DNA from: Aldehydirespirator sp963667505
Lineage (GTDB): Bacteria; Actinomycetota; Acidimicrobiia; Acidimicrobiales; Aldehydirespiratoraceae
Assembly (NCBI GenBank): GCA_963667505.2
Contig: OY763490.2
Span: 1,860,001 to 1,924,000, forward strand
Reading direction: 5' to 3'
DNA length: 64,000 bases
Under the pieces are notes generated by a model. That model did not search any database. It saw nothing but the letters and a program-made list of their open reading frames with translations, and was not told the origin of the DNA. A program made the translations under genes and the position numbers. Positions 12,001 to 17,684 of this stretch are shown here, one piece after another; the first letter of the stretch is position 1; each line of letters begins with the position of its first letter.

Positions 12001-15000
12001 CGGCCCCTGTGAGCGTCGTCCACGAGCCGGGCTGGTCGCCGGTCTGGGTCTGGTCGGTGTCCTTGATGCGGTGCCGCACGTCGTAGTCGGTGATGGACGA
12101 GCCGTTGTCGGCGGGCGCGTTCCATGACACCGCCAGTTGGCGGGCGCCCTTGGTGAGGCTGGGCGCCGACGGCGTGTCCGGCACTCGGGCGGGGGTGGCA
12201 GTGGCCGACGCCGACCAGGTGCTGTCGCCGGAGCGGTTGGTGGCCCGCACCCGGACCTGGTAGGCGGTGCCGTTGGTGAGGCCGGTGAGCGTGGTGGTGG
12301 TGCCGGTGCCGGTCAGCGTCTTGGTCGTCCAGTTGGAGTCGGTGCCGCAGTTTGCCGAGCAGCGGCCCACCTTGTAGCCGGTGACGGCCGATCCGCCGTT
12401 GCTCGACGGCGCTGACCACGAGACGTCGAGGCTCTGGTGCTTCACCGTCAGCGTGGGCGCGGCGGGGGCGCCCGGCGTGGTCGAGGGGTATTCGCTGGCC
12501 GACGCCGACCAGGCGCCGTCGCCGACGCTGTTGGTGGCTTGGACCTGCACCTGGTAGGCGGTGCCGTTGGTCAGGCTGCCGATCGTGGCGGTGGTGCCCG
12601 TTCCGGTGTGGGAGTGCGACGACCAGCTACCCCAAGTCGGGCTGCTGGTGCAGGTCTTCGGTGTCGCAGTGCAGGCCCGGTACCGCACGTCGTAGTCGGA
12701 GATGCTCGCGCCGTTGTCCGCCGGGGCAGTCCATGACACGCCAAGGCTCTGATTGGCCACGGTGAGCGTCGGCGCGGCGGGGGCGTCCGGCTTCTGGGCG
12801 GTCGGGGTGGCCTCGGTCGAGGCGGACCAGGCGCTGTCGCCGACGCTGTTGACCGCCTGCACCTGGACTTGGTAGTCGGAGTCGTTGGTCAGGCCGGCGA
12901 TGGTGGTGCTGGTGGCAGTGCCCGTATGCGAATGGGCCGTCCACGTGTTCGGCCAAGTGTCGTCGCTGTTCTGCTTGCGGTACTGGACGTTGTAGTCGGT
13001 GAGGGCGGCGCCGTTGTCGGCGGGGGCCGTCCATGAGACGTTGAGGCTCTTGTTCCACACCGTGATCGTGGGCGCCGTGGGCGCGTCCGGTGTCTGCGCG
13101 GTCGGCGTGGCCTTCGCGGATGCCGACCAGGCGCTGTCGCCGACGCTGTTGGTGGCTTGGACCTGCACCTGGTAGGCGGTGCCGTTGGTGAGGCTGCCGA
13201 TCGTGGCGGATGTTCCGGTGCCGGTGTGGGTGTGCGAGCTCCAGCTTCCCCAGGTCGGGTTGGTGGCGCAGGTCAGCGGCGTGGCGGTGCAGGCCCGGTA
13301 CTGCACGTCGTAGTCGGAGATGGCCGCGCCGTTGTCTTCGGGGGCGGCCCAGGAAACGCCGAGGCTCTGATTGTCCACGGTGAGCGTCGGCGCGGCGGGC
13401 GCGTCCGGTGTCTGGACGGCTGGTATGCCCTGCGCGGAATCGGACCAGGCGCTGTCGCCGACGCTGTTGGTGGCTTGGACCTGCACCTGGTAGGCGGTGC
13501 CGTTGGTGAGGCTGCCGATCGTGGCGGATGTTCCGGTGCCGGTGTGGGTGTGCGAGCTCCAGCTTCCCCAGGTCGGGTTGGTGGCGCAGGTCAGCGGCGT
13601 GGCGGTGCAGGCCCGGTACTGCACGTCGTAGTCGGAGATGGTTGCGCCGTTGTCTTCGGGAGCGGTCCAGGAGATGCGCAGGCTCACGTTCCAGACGCTC
13701 ACCGTGGGCGCGTCCGGTTTGTCGGGCTCTTGGACTGCTGGGATCTGCCGGTCCGACGACGGTGACCAGACGCTCTCGCCCGCGCTGTTGGCGGCCCGCA
13801 GTCGCACCTGGTAGGCGGTGCCGTTGGTCAGACCGGTGATGGTGTCGGTGGTGGCGGTGTCGGAGGCGGACTCGCCGGTGCGGTCGGTCCAGGCGCCCCA
13901 GGCGGGGTTGGTGGCGCAGGTCCTGGGGGTGGCGGTGCAGGCCCGGTACTGCACGTCGTAGTCGCTGATGTCTGCGCCGTTGTCGTCCGGGGCCGTCCAC
14001 GAGATGCGCAGGCTCCGATGCCACGGAGTCGCCATCGGCTTAGAGGGCCGCCCAGGCCTCTGCGCGGCCGGCTGGCCGGTGGCCGACAACGACCACTCGC
14101 TCTCGCCGACGCTGTTGGCGGCCCGCACCTGCACCTGGTAGGCGGTGCCGTTGGTCAGGCCGGTGATTCTCGCCGACGCAGTCGGGTCGGGGGTGGTCTC
14201 GTTGCCGCGGTCGGTCCACGAACCCCAGGTCGGGCTGCTGGCGCAGCTCTTGTCGGTAGCGGTGCAGGCGCGCCATCGCAGGTCGAAGTCGGTCACCGCC
14301 GCCCCGTTGGAGGCCGGCGCCGTCCAGGACACCCTCAGGCTCCGGTTCCAGACGATCACCGTCGGCGCCACCGGCTGATCGGGCTTCTGCGCCGCGGGAG
14401 CGGCCGCCGCCGAGGATGACCAGGCACTGTCGCCGGCCTGGCTGCGGGCCAGCACCTGCGCCTGGTAGCTGACGCCGTTGGTCAACGACTCGATGACGGT
14501 GAGAGTCGAAGTGTCGGTGTGGCCCTGGTACATCCAGTTGCCCGGCTGGTCGCCGGTCTGGTTGTTGTCGGTGTCGGTGATGCGGAACCGCACGCTGTAC
14601 CCGGTCACCGCGCTGCCGTTGATCGCCGGCGCCGTCCACGACACGCCCAGGCTGCGGTTCCGGGCGTCGAGCGTCGGCGCGGCGGGCCTATCCGGCGGCT
14701 TCGGGGCCGGGGTGCCGCCGGTTGCCGGCGTGGCTTTGGAGACCGGCGACCACTCGCTCTCGCCGACGCTGTTGGCGGCCCGTACCCTCACCTGGTAGGC
14801 GGTGCCGTCGGTCAGACCGGTGATGTTCGCCGACGTGGCGGTGTCGGTGCTGGTCTCGCCGGTGCGGTCAGTCCAGTTGGCTTCCCAGGTGGGGTTGGTG
14901 GAGCAGGTCTTGACGCTGGTGTCGCCGTCGGTCGCGGTGCAGGCCCGGTACTGCACGTCGTAGTCGGTGATGGCGGAGCCGCCGTTGTTCGCCGGTGCGG

Positions 15001-17230
15001 TCCAAGACACGCCGAGACCCTGGCTCTTGGCCGCCACGACGGGCGCGTCGGGACGGTTCGGCTTCTCGGCCGCAGGGGTGCCGGTGGCCGGTGCCGACCA
15101 GGCGCTGTCTCCGGCGCGGTTGGTGGCCCGCACCTGCACCTGGTAGGCGGTGCCGTTGGTCAGACCGCTGATCGTGGCGGTGGTGTTGGTGTCGGTGCTG
15201 GTCTCGCCGCTGCGGTCGGTCCAGTTGCCCCAGGTGGGATTGGTTGCGCAGGTCTTGACGCTGGTGTCGCCGGCGGTGGCGGTGCAGGCCCGGTGCCGCA
15301 CGTCGTAGTCGGTGATGGGCGCGCCGTTCGAGGCCGGCGCGGACCATGTCGCGGTCAGCCTCGTTCCCGCGGGTGCCAGCTGCGGCGCGGCAGGCGCATC
15401 CGGAGGCTGCGCCGACCAGTCACCCTCGCCCACATTGTTGATGGCCCGCACCTGCGCCTGGATGCCCGCGGTGTTCGTCTGCATGAACGCTTGGCGGCTT
15501 GCCTCGGCGTTGCTGCCGGAGATGTTCGCCTCCGTGAGCGCCTGCCAGCCCGCCGACGACGTGCTGCCCGGCAGGAAGATGGTGATGCTGGTGGTGGTGG
15601 CGTCCGTTTCGGCGTAGAACGTCCACGAGACAGGCCATTCGCCATTGCTGTTCTCGACGCGATAGCGCACCTCATAACCGGTGATGGGTGCTCCGTTGCT
15701 CGCGGGCGCCGCCCAGGACACCTTGAAACCCTGCGCCACCGTCTGTTTGATCGTGTTCGGAGCGCTCGGCGGCTGCGCCGCGGGGGTGCCCCCGGCGGAA
15801 GCGGACCAGGCGCTGTCTCCGGCGCTGTTGGTGGCCCGCACCTGCACCTGGTAGGCGGTTCCGTTGGTCAGACCGCTGATCGTGGCGGTGGTGGCGGTGT
15901 CGGTGTTGGTCTCGCCGCTGCGATCGGTCCAGGCACCCCAGGTGGGGTTGGTAGCGCAGGTCTTGACGCTGGTGTCGCCGTCGGTCGCGGTGCAGGCCCG
16001 GTACCGCACGTCGTAGTCGGTGATGGCAGCGCCGTTGGAGGCGGGTGCTATCCACGACACCGCCAGGCTCTGATGCATGGTCGCCACCGCCGGGGCGCCC
16101 GGCGCCGCAGGCACCCCCGCGGGCGCGTCGGTGGCCGGCTGTGACCACTGGCCCTCGCCGAGGCTGTTCTCGGCCCGCACCCGCACCTCGTAGTCGGTGC
16201 CGTTGGCCAAGGACCCGATCGTGGCGGCAGTGCCGGTGCCGGTATGAGCGTGGAGCATCCAAGGGCTTGGCTGTTTGCCGGTTCTGTTCAGGTCGGCGTC
16301 CTCGACCCGGTACTCGACGTCGTAGTCGGTGATGGCGACCCCACCATTCGCCGGTGCGGTCCACGACACGCCGAGACCCTGGTCTTGGTTCGCCAGGGTC
16401 GGCCTGCCAGGTCGGCCCGGTGCCGAATTGCTTGGAGGTACGGGGCCTGGTGCTCCGCCTGGTGGCCCTCCGCTTGGTGGCCCTCCGGCCGGTGGTCCTC
16501 CGCCGTCGCCCCCGTCGGCGTCGTCGGCGTCGTCTTGGAGGGTCTCAGTGGGGACGGCGGCGGCGCGCCTCCACATTCGGGCCAGCAGGGCGGCGGTCTG
16601 GGCGCGGGTTATCCGTCTGTCGGGCGAGAATTTGGTGGCGCTGGTGCCGTTGATGATGCCCAGCGCACTCAGACACTCGATATCGACCTTGGCGAAGTGG
16701 CCGCTGGGCACGTCGGCGAACACGTCTGCGCCGGTGAAGCAGACCTGCCCTTGTCTGCGCAACATCCGCGCCAGCAGCGCAGCGGTCTGGGCGCGAGTTA
16801 TCCGTCTGTCGGGCGAGAATTTGGTGGCGCTGGTGCCGTTGATGATGCCCAGCGCACTCAGACACTCGATATCGACCTTGGCGAAGTAGTCGGTGGCCAC
16901 GTCTGTGAAGACGTCTGCGCTGGTGAAGCAGGTCTGCCCTTGTCTGCGCAACATTCGCGCCAGCAGGGCGGCGGTCTGGGCGCGAGTGATCTGTTTGTCG
17001 GGCGAGAAGGCGGTGGCGCTGGTGCCGTTTATGATGCCCAGGGCGACCAGGCATTCGATGTCAGCCTGGGCGAAGTGGGAGTCGGGTACGTCCGTGAACG
17101 ACCTCGTGGGTGCCGGACAGGCTGTCGGCGCCGGTTCCTGAGCGGTAGCGGGAGTGTCCGCCATCCAGATACCCAACAGGACGAGCGAAGCTGCCGCGAT
17201 AGAGAAGCACTTCGGTCTGAAGTTTAACAT
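1..17230 (-). CDS. Giant secreted SLH/fibronectin type III repeat protein (C-terminus beyond left edge)
   Basis: The reading frame is open without a stop from the ATG at 17,230 to the left edge (5,743 full codons), so the gene continues outside the window. An in-frame TAA two codons upstream makes this ATG the earliest possible start. Residues 1 to about 31 form a Sec signal peptide (basic start, hydrophobic SIAAASLVLLGIW, probable cleavage after ATA before QEP). Three SLH domains follow (about residues 43-220), then an Asp-rich stretch and a Gly/Pro linker, then about 50 FN3 domains of roughly 105 residues. Each FN3 carries W-APA-NG--ITDY-V-YR, a variable loop, TG..T-ATI-GL-NGT-Y-VQVRA-NS-G-S-WS. 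Seen: frame and motifs. Known: SLH domains tether proteins to secondary wall polymers, and FN3 arrays form stalks or adhesins. Inferred: a cell-surface fibre used in attachment. It resembles the other giant gene, but its SLH block is N-terminal. Confidence 0.9.
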   Translation of the reverse strand, partial: MLNFRPKCFSIAAASLVLLGIWMADTPATAQEPAPTACPAPTRSFTDVPDSHFAQADIECLVALGIINGTSATAFSPDKQITRAQTAALLARMLRRQGQTCFTSADVFTDVATDYFAKVDIECLSALGIINGTSATKFSPDRRITRAQTAALLARMLRRQGQVCFTGADVFADVPSGHFAKVDIECLSALGIINGTSATKFSPDRRITRAQTAALLARMWRRAAAVPTETLQDDADDADGGDGGGPPAGGPPSGGPPGGAPGPVPPSNSAPGRPGRPTLANQDQGLGVSWTAPANGGVAITDYDVEYRVEDADLNRTGKQPSPWMLHAHTGTGTAATIGSLANGTDYEVRVRAENSLGEGQWSQPATDAPAGVPAAPGAPAVATMHQSLAVSWIAPASNGAAITDYDVRYRACTATDGDTSVKTCATNPTWGAWTDRSGETNTDTATTATISGLTNGTAYQVQVRATNSAGDSAWSASAGGTPAAQPPSAPNTIKQTVAQGFKVSWAAPASNGAPITGYEVRYRVENSNGEWPVSWTFYAETDATTTSITIFLPGSTSSAGWQALTEANISGSNAEASRQAFMQTNTAGIQAQVRAINNVGEGDWSAQPPDAPAAPQLAPAGTRLTATWSAPASNGAPITDYDVRHRACTATAGDTSVKTCATNPTWGNWTDRSGETSTDTNTTATISGLTNGTAYQVQVRATNRAGDSAWSAPATGTPAAEKPNRPDAPVVAAKSQGLGVSWTAPANNGGSAITDYDVQYRACTATDGDTSVKTCSTNPTWEANWTDRTGETSTDTATSANITGLTDGTAYQVRVRAANSVGESEWSPVSKATPATGGTPAPKPPDRPAAPTLDARNRSLGVSWTAPAINGSAVTGYSVRFRITDTDNNQTGDQPGNWMYQGHTDTSTLTVIESLTNGVSYQAQVLARSQAGDSAWSSSAAAAPAAQKPDQPVAPTVIVWNRSLRVSWTAPASNGAAVTDFDLRWRACTATDKSCASSPTWGSWTDRGNETTPDPTASARITGLTNGTAYQVQVRAANSVGESEWSLSATGQPAAQRPGRPSKPMATPWHRSLRISWTAPDDNGADISDYDVQYRACTATPRTCATNPAWGAWTDRTGESASDTATTDTITGLTNGTAYQVRLRAANSAGESVWSPSSDRQIPAVQEPDKPDAPTVSVWNVSLRISWTAPEDNGATISDYDVQYRACTATPLTCATNPTWGSWSSHTHTGTGTSATIGSLTNGTAYQVQVQATNSVGDSAWSDSAQGIPAVQTPDAPAAPTLTVDNQSLGVSWAAPEDNGAAISDYDVQYRACTATPLTCATNPTWGSWSSHTHTGTGTSATIGSLTNGTAYQVQVQATNSVGDSAWSASAKATPTAQTPDAPTAPTITVWNKSLNVSWTAPADNGAALTDYNVQYRKQNSDDTWPNTWTAHSHTGTATSTTIAGLTNDSDYQVQVQAVNSVGDSAWSASTEATPTAQKPDAPAAPTLTVANQSLGVSWTAPADNGASISDYDVRYRACTATPKTCTSSPTWGSWSSHSHTGTGTTATIGSLTNGTAYQVQVQATNSVGDGAWSASASEYPSTTPGAPAAPTLTVKHQSLDVSWSAPSSNGGSAVTGYKVGRCSANCGTDSNWTTKTLTGTGTTTTLTGLTNGTAYQVRVRATNRSGDSTWSASATATPARVPDTPSAPSLTKGARQLAVSWNAPADNGSSITDYDVRHRIKDTDQTQTGDQPGSWTTLTGAADPGSATTATITGLTNGTAYQVQVRATNSIGDSTWSTSSEAAPEDKPAQPAAPTLTYGDQSLGVSWNAPADNGQSISGYGVQYRACTATPKTCTSSPTWGSWSSHSHTGTGTTATIGSLTNGTAYQVQVRATNSVGDGAWSASASQYPSTTPGAPAAPTLTVKHQSLDVSWSAPSSNGGSAVTGYKVGRCSANCGTDSNWTTKTLTGTGKTTTLGSLTNGTAYQVRVRATNRGGDGTWSASATATPAKAPDKPAAPTVGVWNKSLNVSWTAPASNGAAITDYDVQYQACTATPLTCATNPTWGTWTDRSGETDSDTATSAAVTGLTNGTAYQVRVRASNSAGDSTWSDASAKKTPTAQKPAAPAAPTLTYGDQSLGVSWSEPADNGADISGYKVRHCDNSTGCDADSEWTTTTLNSTGTSTTLSSLTNGTTYQVQVRATNSVGDGAWSVSASEYPSTTPGTPAAPALTVNDESLGVSWSAPASNGGSAITGYKVGRCSTSCGTDSNWTVKTLTTTGTTTSLSSLTNGTAYQVRVAATNRGGDGAWSTTATATPARVPDKPAAPTVGVWNKSLNVSWTAPASNGAAITGYDVQYRACTQSADLTCATNPTWGSWASRTHTGTGTSTTIGSLTNGTAYQVQVQATNSVGDSGWSTATTATPAAQTPDAPAAPSLTVDNQSLEVSWTAPADNGAAVTDYDVQYRACTQSADLTCATNPTWGSWASHAHTGTGVATTIGSLTNGTAHQVQVRAVNSVGDGAWSTSAQAAPAPQPPERPAAASVSARHQGLAVSWTAPSLNGSAITGYGVQYRACTQSADLTCATNATWGSWASHAHTGTGVATTIGSLTNGTAYQVQVRAKSAAGNSAWSDSTKQTPAIQAPDAPGAPTLTVWNKSLTVSWTAPSLNGSAITDYDVQYRACTATPKTCAGNNPAWGAWTDRTGETSADTATSVTVAGLTNTTAYQVRVRAANSVGESGWSTAGEATPVAQKPSTPAAPTLTHGDESLTASWTAPADNGATITDYDVRYCDNSTGCDAASEWTALNDTGDNATDTSTTATIGSLTNGTTYQVQVRAANSVGDSDWSASATEYPSTAPDTPAKPSLTVKDQSLDVSWSAPSGNGGSAVTGYKVQYRVKDTNQTQTGDQPGEWQSHAHTGTGTTATIGSLTNGTAYQVQVRATNRSGDSAWSASTDATPAKKPDAPAAPTLTKGARQLTASWTAPADNGAPITDYDVRYRVKDTDQTQTGDQPGSWTTLTGAADPGSATTATITGLTNGTAYQVQVRATNSVGDSGWGASAGAAPEDKPAKPTKPTLTHGDQSLDVSWTAPADNGQAITDYDVQYRACTATPKTCTGNNPTWGAWTDRSGETNTDTATSVTISGLTNGTAYGVQVRATNSVGDGAWSTAASEHPSTTPDTPGKPSLTVKDQSLDVSWNAPSGDGGSAVTDYDVQYRACTTSADLTCAANATWGDWTEWDAADTSTTTSATVTGLTNGTAYQVQVRAGNRSGDGAWSTAATATPAKAPDTPAAPTVTAWHQALRVAWTAPTANGAPITDYDVQYSACTQSTDLTCANNPTWGAWTDRSGETNTDTTTSASVTGLTNGTAYQIQVRAANSVGESGWSTATAGTPAVQKPDAPAAPTLTVDNASLGVSWTAPTTNGAPITDYDVQYRACTQSADLTCASNPTWGAWTDRSGETNTDTATSATISGLTNGTAYEVQVRAANSVGESGWSTSSTASPAPQAPDAPAAPTLTVKHISLGVSWTAPADNGATVTDYDVQYRVCTQSADLTCANNPTWGAWTDRSGETTADTATTVTITGLTNGTAYEVQVRAANSVGDSGWSTSSTAVPAVQPPDTPAAPTVTALNTSVGVSWQAPSVNGSAITGYHVQYRACTATPTTCTGANPAWGNWASHTHTGTGTGATITGLTNGTAYQVQVRARSAAGDSGWSLSGSGTPTPQPPDGLRLPSLTHGNKRLIVSWSAPKINGSAITGYNVQYRVKDTDQTQTGDQPGAWQSHSHTGTGTTATITGLTNGTAYEVQVQATSTAGDSSWSSSASATPSTTPTAPSVTLSGVAGSPTSTRVSWSVANDGGSDITGYEIDYRCNPGNGWAIGRDEEWSVTAGTTSRDSTIPECASKLSSTSYRFRVRASNANGWSTWTNPYVATSSPVAIGASEITTTITGTSMAVSWTASADGGLEITDYDVRYRVKDTDQTQTGDQPGAWTTLSGSDDPGSATTVTISGLTAATVYQVQVRATNAMGTNSWSASKNWPQPPAAAGASTLTVWNESLTVAWTAPAANGAAITDYDVQYRACTATPKDCTGNDPAWGAWTDRTGETTADTATSVTLTGLTNNTAYQVQVRAANFAGEAAWSPSSSATPAIQPPDAPAAPALAVSSTTSLGVSWTAPAANGAAISDYDVRYRACTATPKSCAGATPTWGAWTDRTGETAADTATTVTLAGLTKATAYQVQVRAANSVGESAWSPSATEIPAAAPAAPAAPTLTVKHQALGVSWSAPADDGGSALTDYDVQYQKCNTSGASCSGWGAWTDRTGETTADTATSVTLTGLTNDYEYRVRVRASNPAGTGAWSAASAAAAPAPQAPDASAPTVAARHQGLAVSWTAATANGSAVTDYDVRYRACTATPKSCASRPTWGAWTTLSGGDDPGTALEAAVIGLTNGTAYQVQVRATNSIGTGAWSASTSATPAPQAPEAPAAPKAEYRSGSLVVSWKAPTANGSAISDYDVQYRACTATDSDTAVLTCATKPTWGSWSDRSGETATDTATSVTVTGLTNGTAYQVQVRAANSIGESGWSASGEGTPAPKPGTPGDVSVATSDGPNNDGSFTVSWTAPSGPVDRYEILYELYSSVINQWLSSNNGFATGKDNTSFTLTGWQNNIHIGQKRRAQVRAENKSGWSGTSSWVEFYVIGLPPVPTNVSLTVKVQSLDVTWRSPTNNSGSAISDYDVRYRACTATDSDTAVLTCATKPTWGSWSEWNANDTSTATSATITGLTNGTAYQVQVRSENSANDSAWSSSAKATPADEPDAPSAPTLTVKNQALGVSWTAPDDGGSAITDYDVQYRACTKSGDLTCASDPDWGSWTDHAHTGTTTSATITGLTNSTAYQVQVRATNSPGDSGWSSSAKAVPVPQKPDAPGAPTLVVWNKELRASWTAPVANGAAITDYDVQYRACTKSADLTCASDPSWGSWSEWNANDTSTSTSATVTGLTNGTAYQVQVRAGNSVGDGAWSDSAKATPTAQKPATPGAPTLTHGNASLSVSWTAPADNGSAITGYRVRRCDDSLDCSASSSNWRPKDITGTGTSTTLTGLTNGTTYQVQVRAHNSVGNGQFSTSSKEYPSTVPAAPAAPTLTFGSRQLDVSWSAPANNGSAITGYKVGRCSANCGTGSNWTVVTLTGTGTSTTLSGLTNGTTYQVRVAATNRSGDGAWSANASESPANKPGKPAKPTVTRGNRQVTASWTAPADGGAAITDYNVEYREQNKSAVDHPFTGNGTTTTITGLTNGKRYQVRVQSVNKAGESGWSQWSDLATPATVPSAPGAPTLDHGVASLSVSWTAPADNGDAIDDYDVQYRACTKNADLKCASDPTWGSWTDHAHTGTGTTATITGLTNGTAYQVQVRAANSVGDGSWSTSAKEHPSTVPGAPAAPTLTVWHASLSVSWTAPTSDGGSAVTGYKVRHCDNGTGCDAASEWTTKNVSGGSTTTTTVSGLTNGTTYQVQVSATNRSGTGAWSASTSDSPAPQKPDQPAAPTLTVKNLSLGVSWTAPASNGANITDYDVQYRKCTATPKSCATSPTWGAWTSHAHTGTGTTATIGSLTNGTAYQVQVQATNSIGDSLWSPSAKATPATTPGAPGRPTLTVGAQQLGVSWSAPSSNGGAAITGYKVQHCDQSTGCDADDEWTTDTHTGTGTTATITGLTNGTTYRVRVAATNSVGDSTWSSYRTGKPKDKPATPDAPTVVSGNLSLAVSWTAPADNGSNITGYKVRYCGGENA
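11230..13080 (-). repeat. Higher-order duplication of three FN3 domains within the left giant gene
   Basis: The FN3 domains centred near 11,400, 11,720 and 12,040 carry three distinct loop types in order: a C-x3-C loop (CSANCG), a CTATPK-type loop and a Cys-free DTDQTQTGDQ loop. The same order of types recurs near 12,340, 12,650 and 12,960. Long stretches of the first two members are nearly identical at DNA level about 910-930 bp apart. This indicates block duplication of three domains at a time rather than growth by single domains. Confidence 0.65.
13140..13700 (-). repeat. Two nearly identical adjacent FN3 units
   Basis: The stretches from about 13,140 to 13,330 and 13,450 to 13,640 are nearly identical base for base, including synonymous positions, with a period close to 310 bp. 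This is the clearest sign of recent duplication or gene conversion in the array. It is also a place where an assembler could collapse or expand copies. Confidence 0.75.
16560..17105 (-). other. Three S-layer homology domains at the N-terminus of the left giant protein
   Basis: Three consecutive units each contain F-DV (FTDVPDSHFA, FTDVATDYFA, FADVPSGHFA), then DIECL-ALGIINGTSAT, FSPD and ITRAQTAALLARM. Units two and three are almost identical at DNA level, so they look like a recent duplication. A Cys-containing spacer (Q-CFT-ADVF) joins the units. The block directly follows the signal peptide, so the anchor would be the membrane-proximal end and the FN3 stalk would point outward. Confidence 0.88.
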
Positions 17231-17285
17231 AACTTATTGAGGACATAGCTTCCGGGTATATAATAACCGCTATTTACACTAGCAG
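17231..17285 (-). promoter_or_regulatory. AT-rich upstream region of the left giant gene
   Basis: A short AT-rich island in otherwise GC-rich DNA lies directly upstream of the giant gene's ATG. On the minus strand it contains TTATTATATA as a possible -10 element, with GTAAATAG further upstream. There is no good Shine-Dalgarno sequence near the ATG; a GGAAG lies about 18 nt away. The promoter assignment is an inference from base composition. Confidence 0.4.
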
Positions 17286-17353
17286 GCCAAGCCCCTCCGT
17301 CAACGGAAAGGCCAGGCTCATCGCGCACGACATCGGCACCAGTCAGCTAGCCC

Positions 17354-17414
17354 CATCCCGACCCGCACGGCCCCCGACCCGCACGGCCCCGACCGCACGG
17401 CCCCCGACCCGCCC
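17354..17414. repeat. Short tandem repeat between the giant gene and the yczE-like gene
   Basis: About four imperfect copies of CCCGACCCGCACGGCC lie head to tail in the gap between the divergent giant gene and the yczE-like gene. No function can be assigned. The rest of 17,286-17,353 shows nothing recognisable. Confidence 0.6.
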
Positions 17415-17463
17415 GAACCGGCAGCACACAACACCCAAAACAGCCCCCACCACCGCCAATTCC
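17415..17463 (+). repeat. Diverged single copy of the GAACTGGCAG hairpin element
   Basis: This copy starts GAACCGGCAGC and ends GCCAATTCC. It matches the loop variant that contains ACAACRCCCAAAAC, also seen at 36,406 and 36,631. It is the most diverged copy and the only one in a divergent intergenic region. Confidence 0.55.
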
Positions 17464-17482
17464 AGAGGGGTGGCCCCTCGCT

Positions 17483-17514
17483 GCGGCGGTCGTCGTAGCC
17501 TCTGGCCTGTGATC
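17483..17514 (+). promoter_or_regulatory. Copy of the ltaE promoter and start-codon context
   Basis: GCGGCGGTCGT..GTAGCCT-TGGCCT followed by GTGATCGAC is nearly identical to the 30 bp ending at the start of the threonine aldolase gene (19,966-20,000). In both places it follows a hairpin element ending GCCAATTCC. TAGCCT (17,496-17,501) would be the -10 element and GTG 17,509 a leaderless start. It is probably a segmental copy of the hairpin, promoter and first codons. Confidence 0.5.
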
Positions 17515-17679
17515 GACGGGTCGTCCCCCATCGGACCCAAGCGCCGCAGCCAGCACCTGATGCGCCACACCCGCCAGCACGCCCCCAACACCACACACCC
17601 GGCCGAAACCACACCGCCGACCAACCCCGCCGACACCAGCCAGCACGCCCTAGGCGTCACCGAGATCGCAGACCTGTAG
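17509..17679 (+). CDS. Possible small leaderless ORF, 56 residues, unrecognised
   Basis: The frame begins MIDGSSPIG at the GTG placed by the copied promoter and ends in TAG six bases before the GTG of the yczE-like gene. It is rich in His, Thr and Pro and has no recognisable domain. It may be a leader peptide translated ahead of yczE, or just the chance frame behind a duplicated promoter. The start context (TAGCCT, 7 nt, GTG) is its only positive evidence. Confidence 0.2.
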   Translation: MIDGSSPIGPKRRSQHLMRHTRQHAPNTTHPAETTPPTNPADTSQHALGVTEIADL

Positions 17680-17684
17680 CCCTG

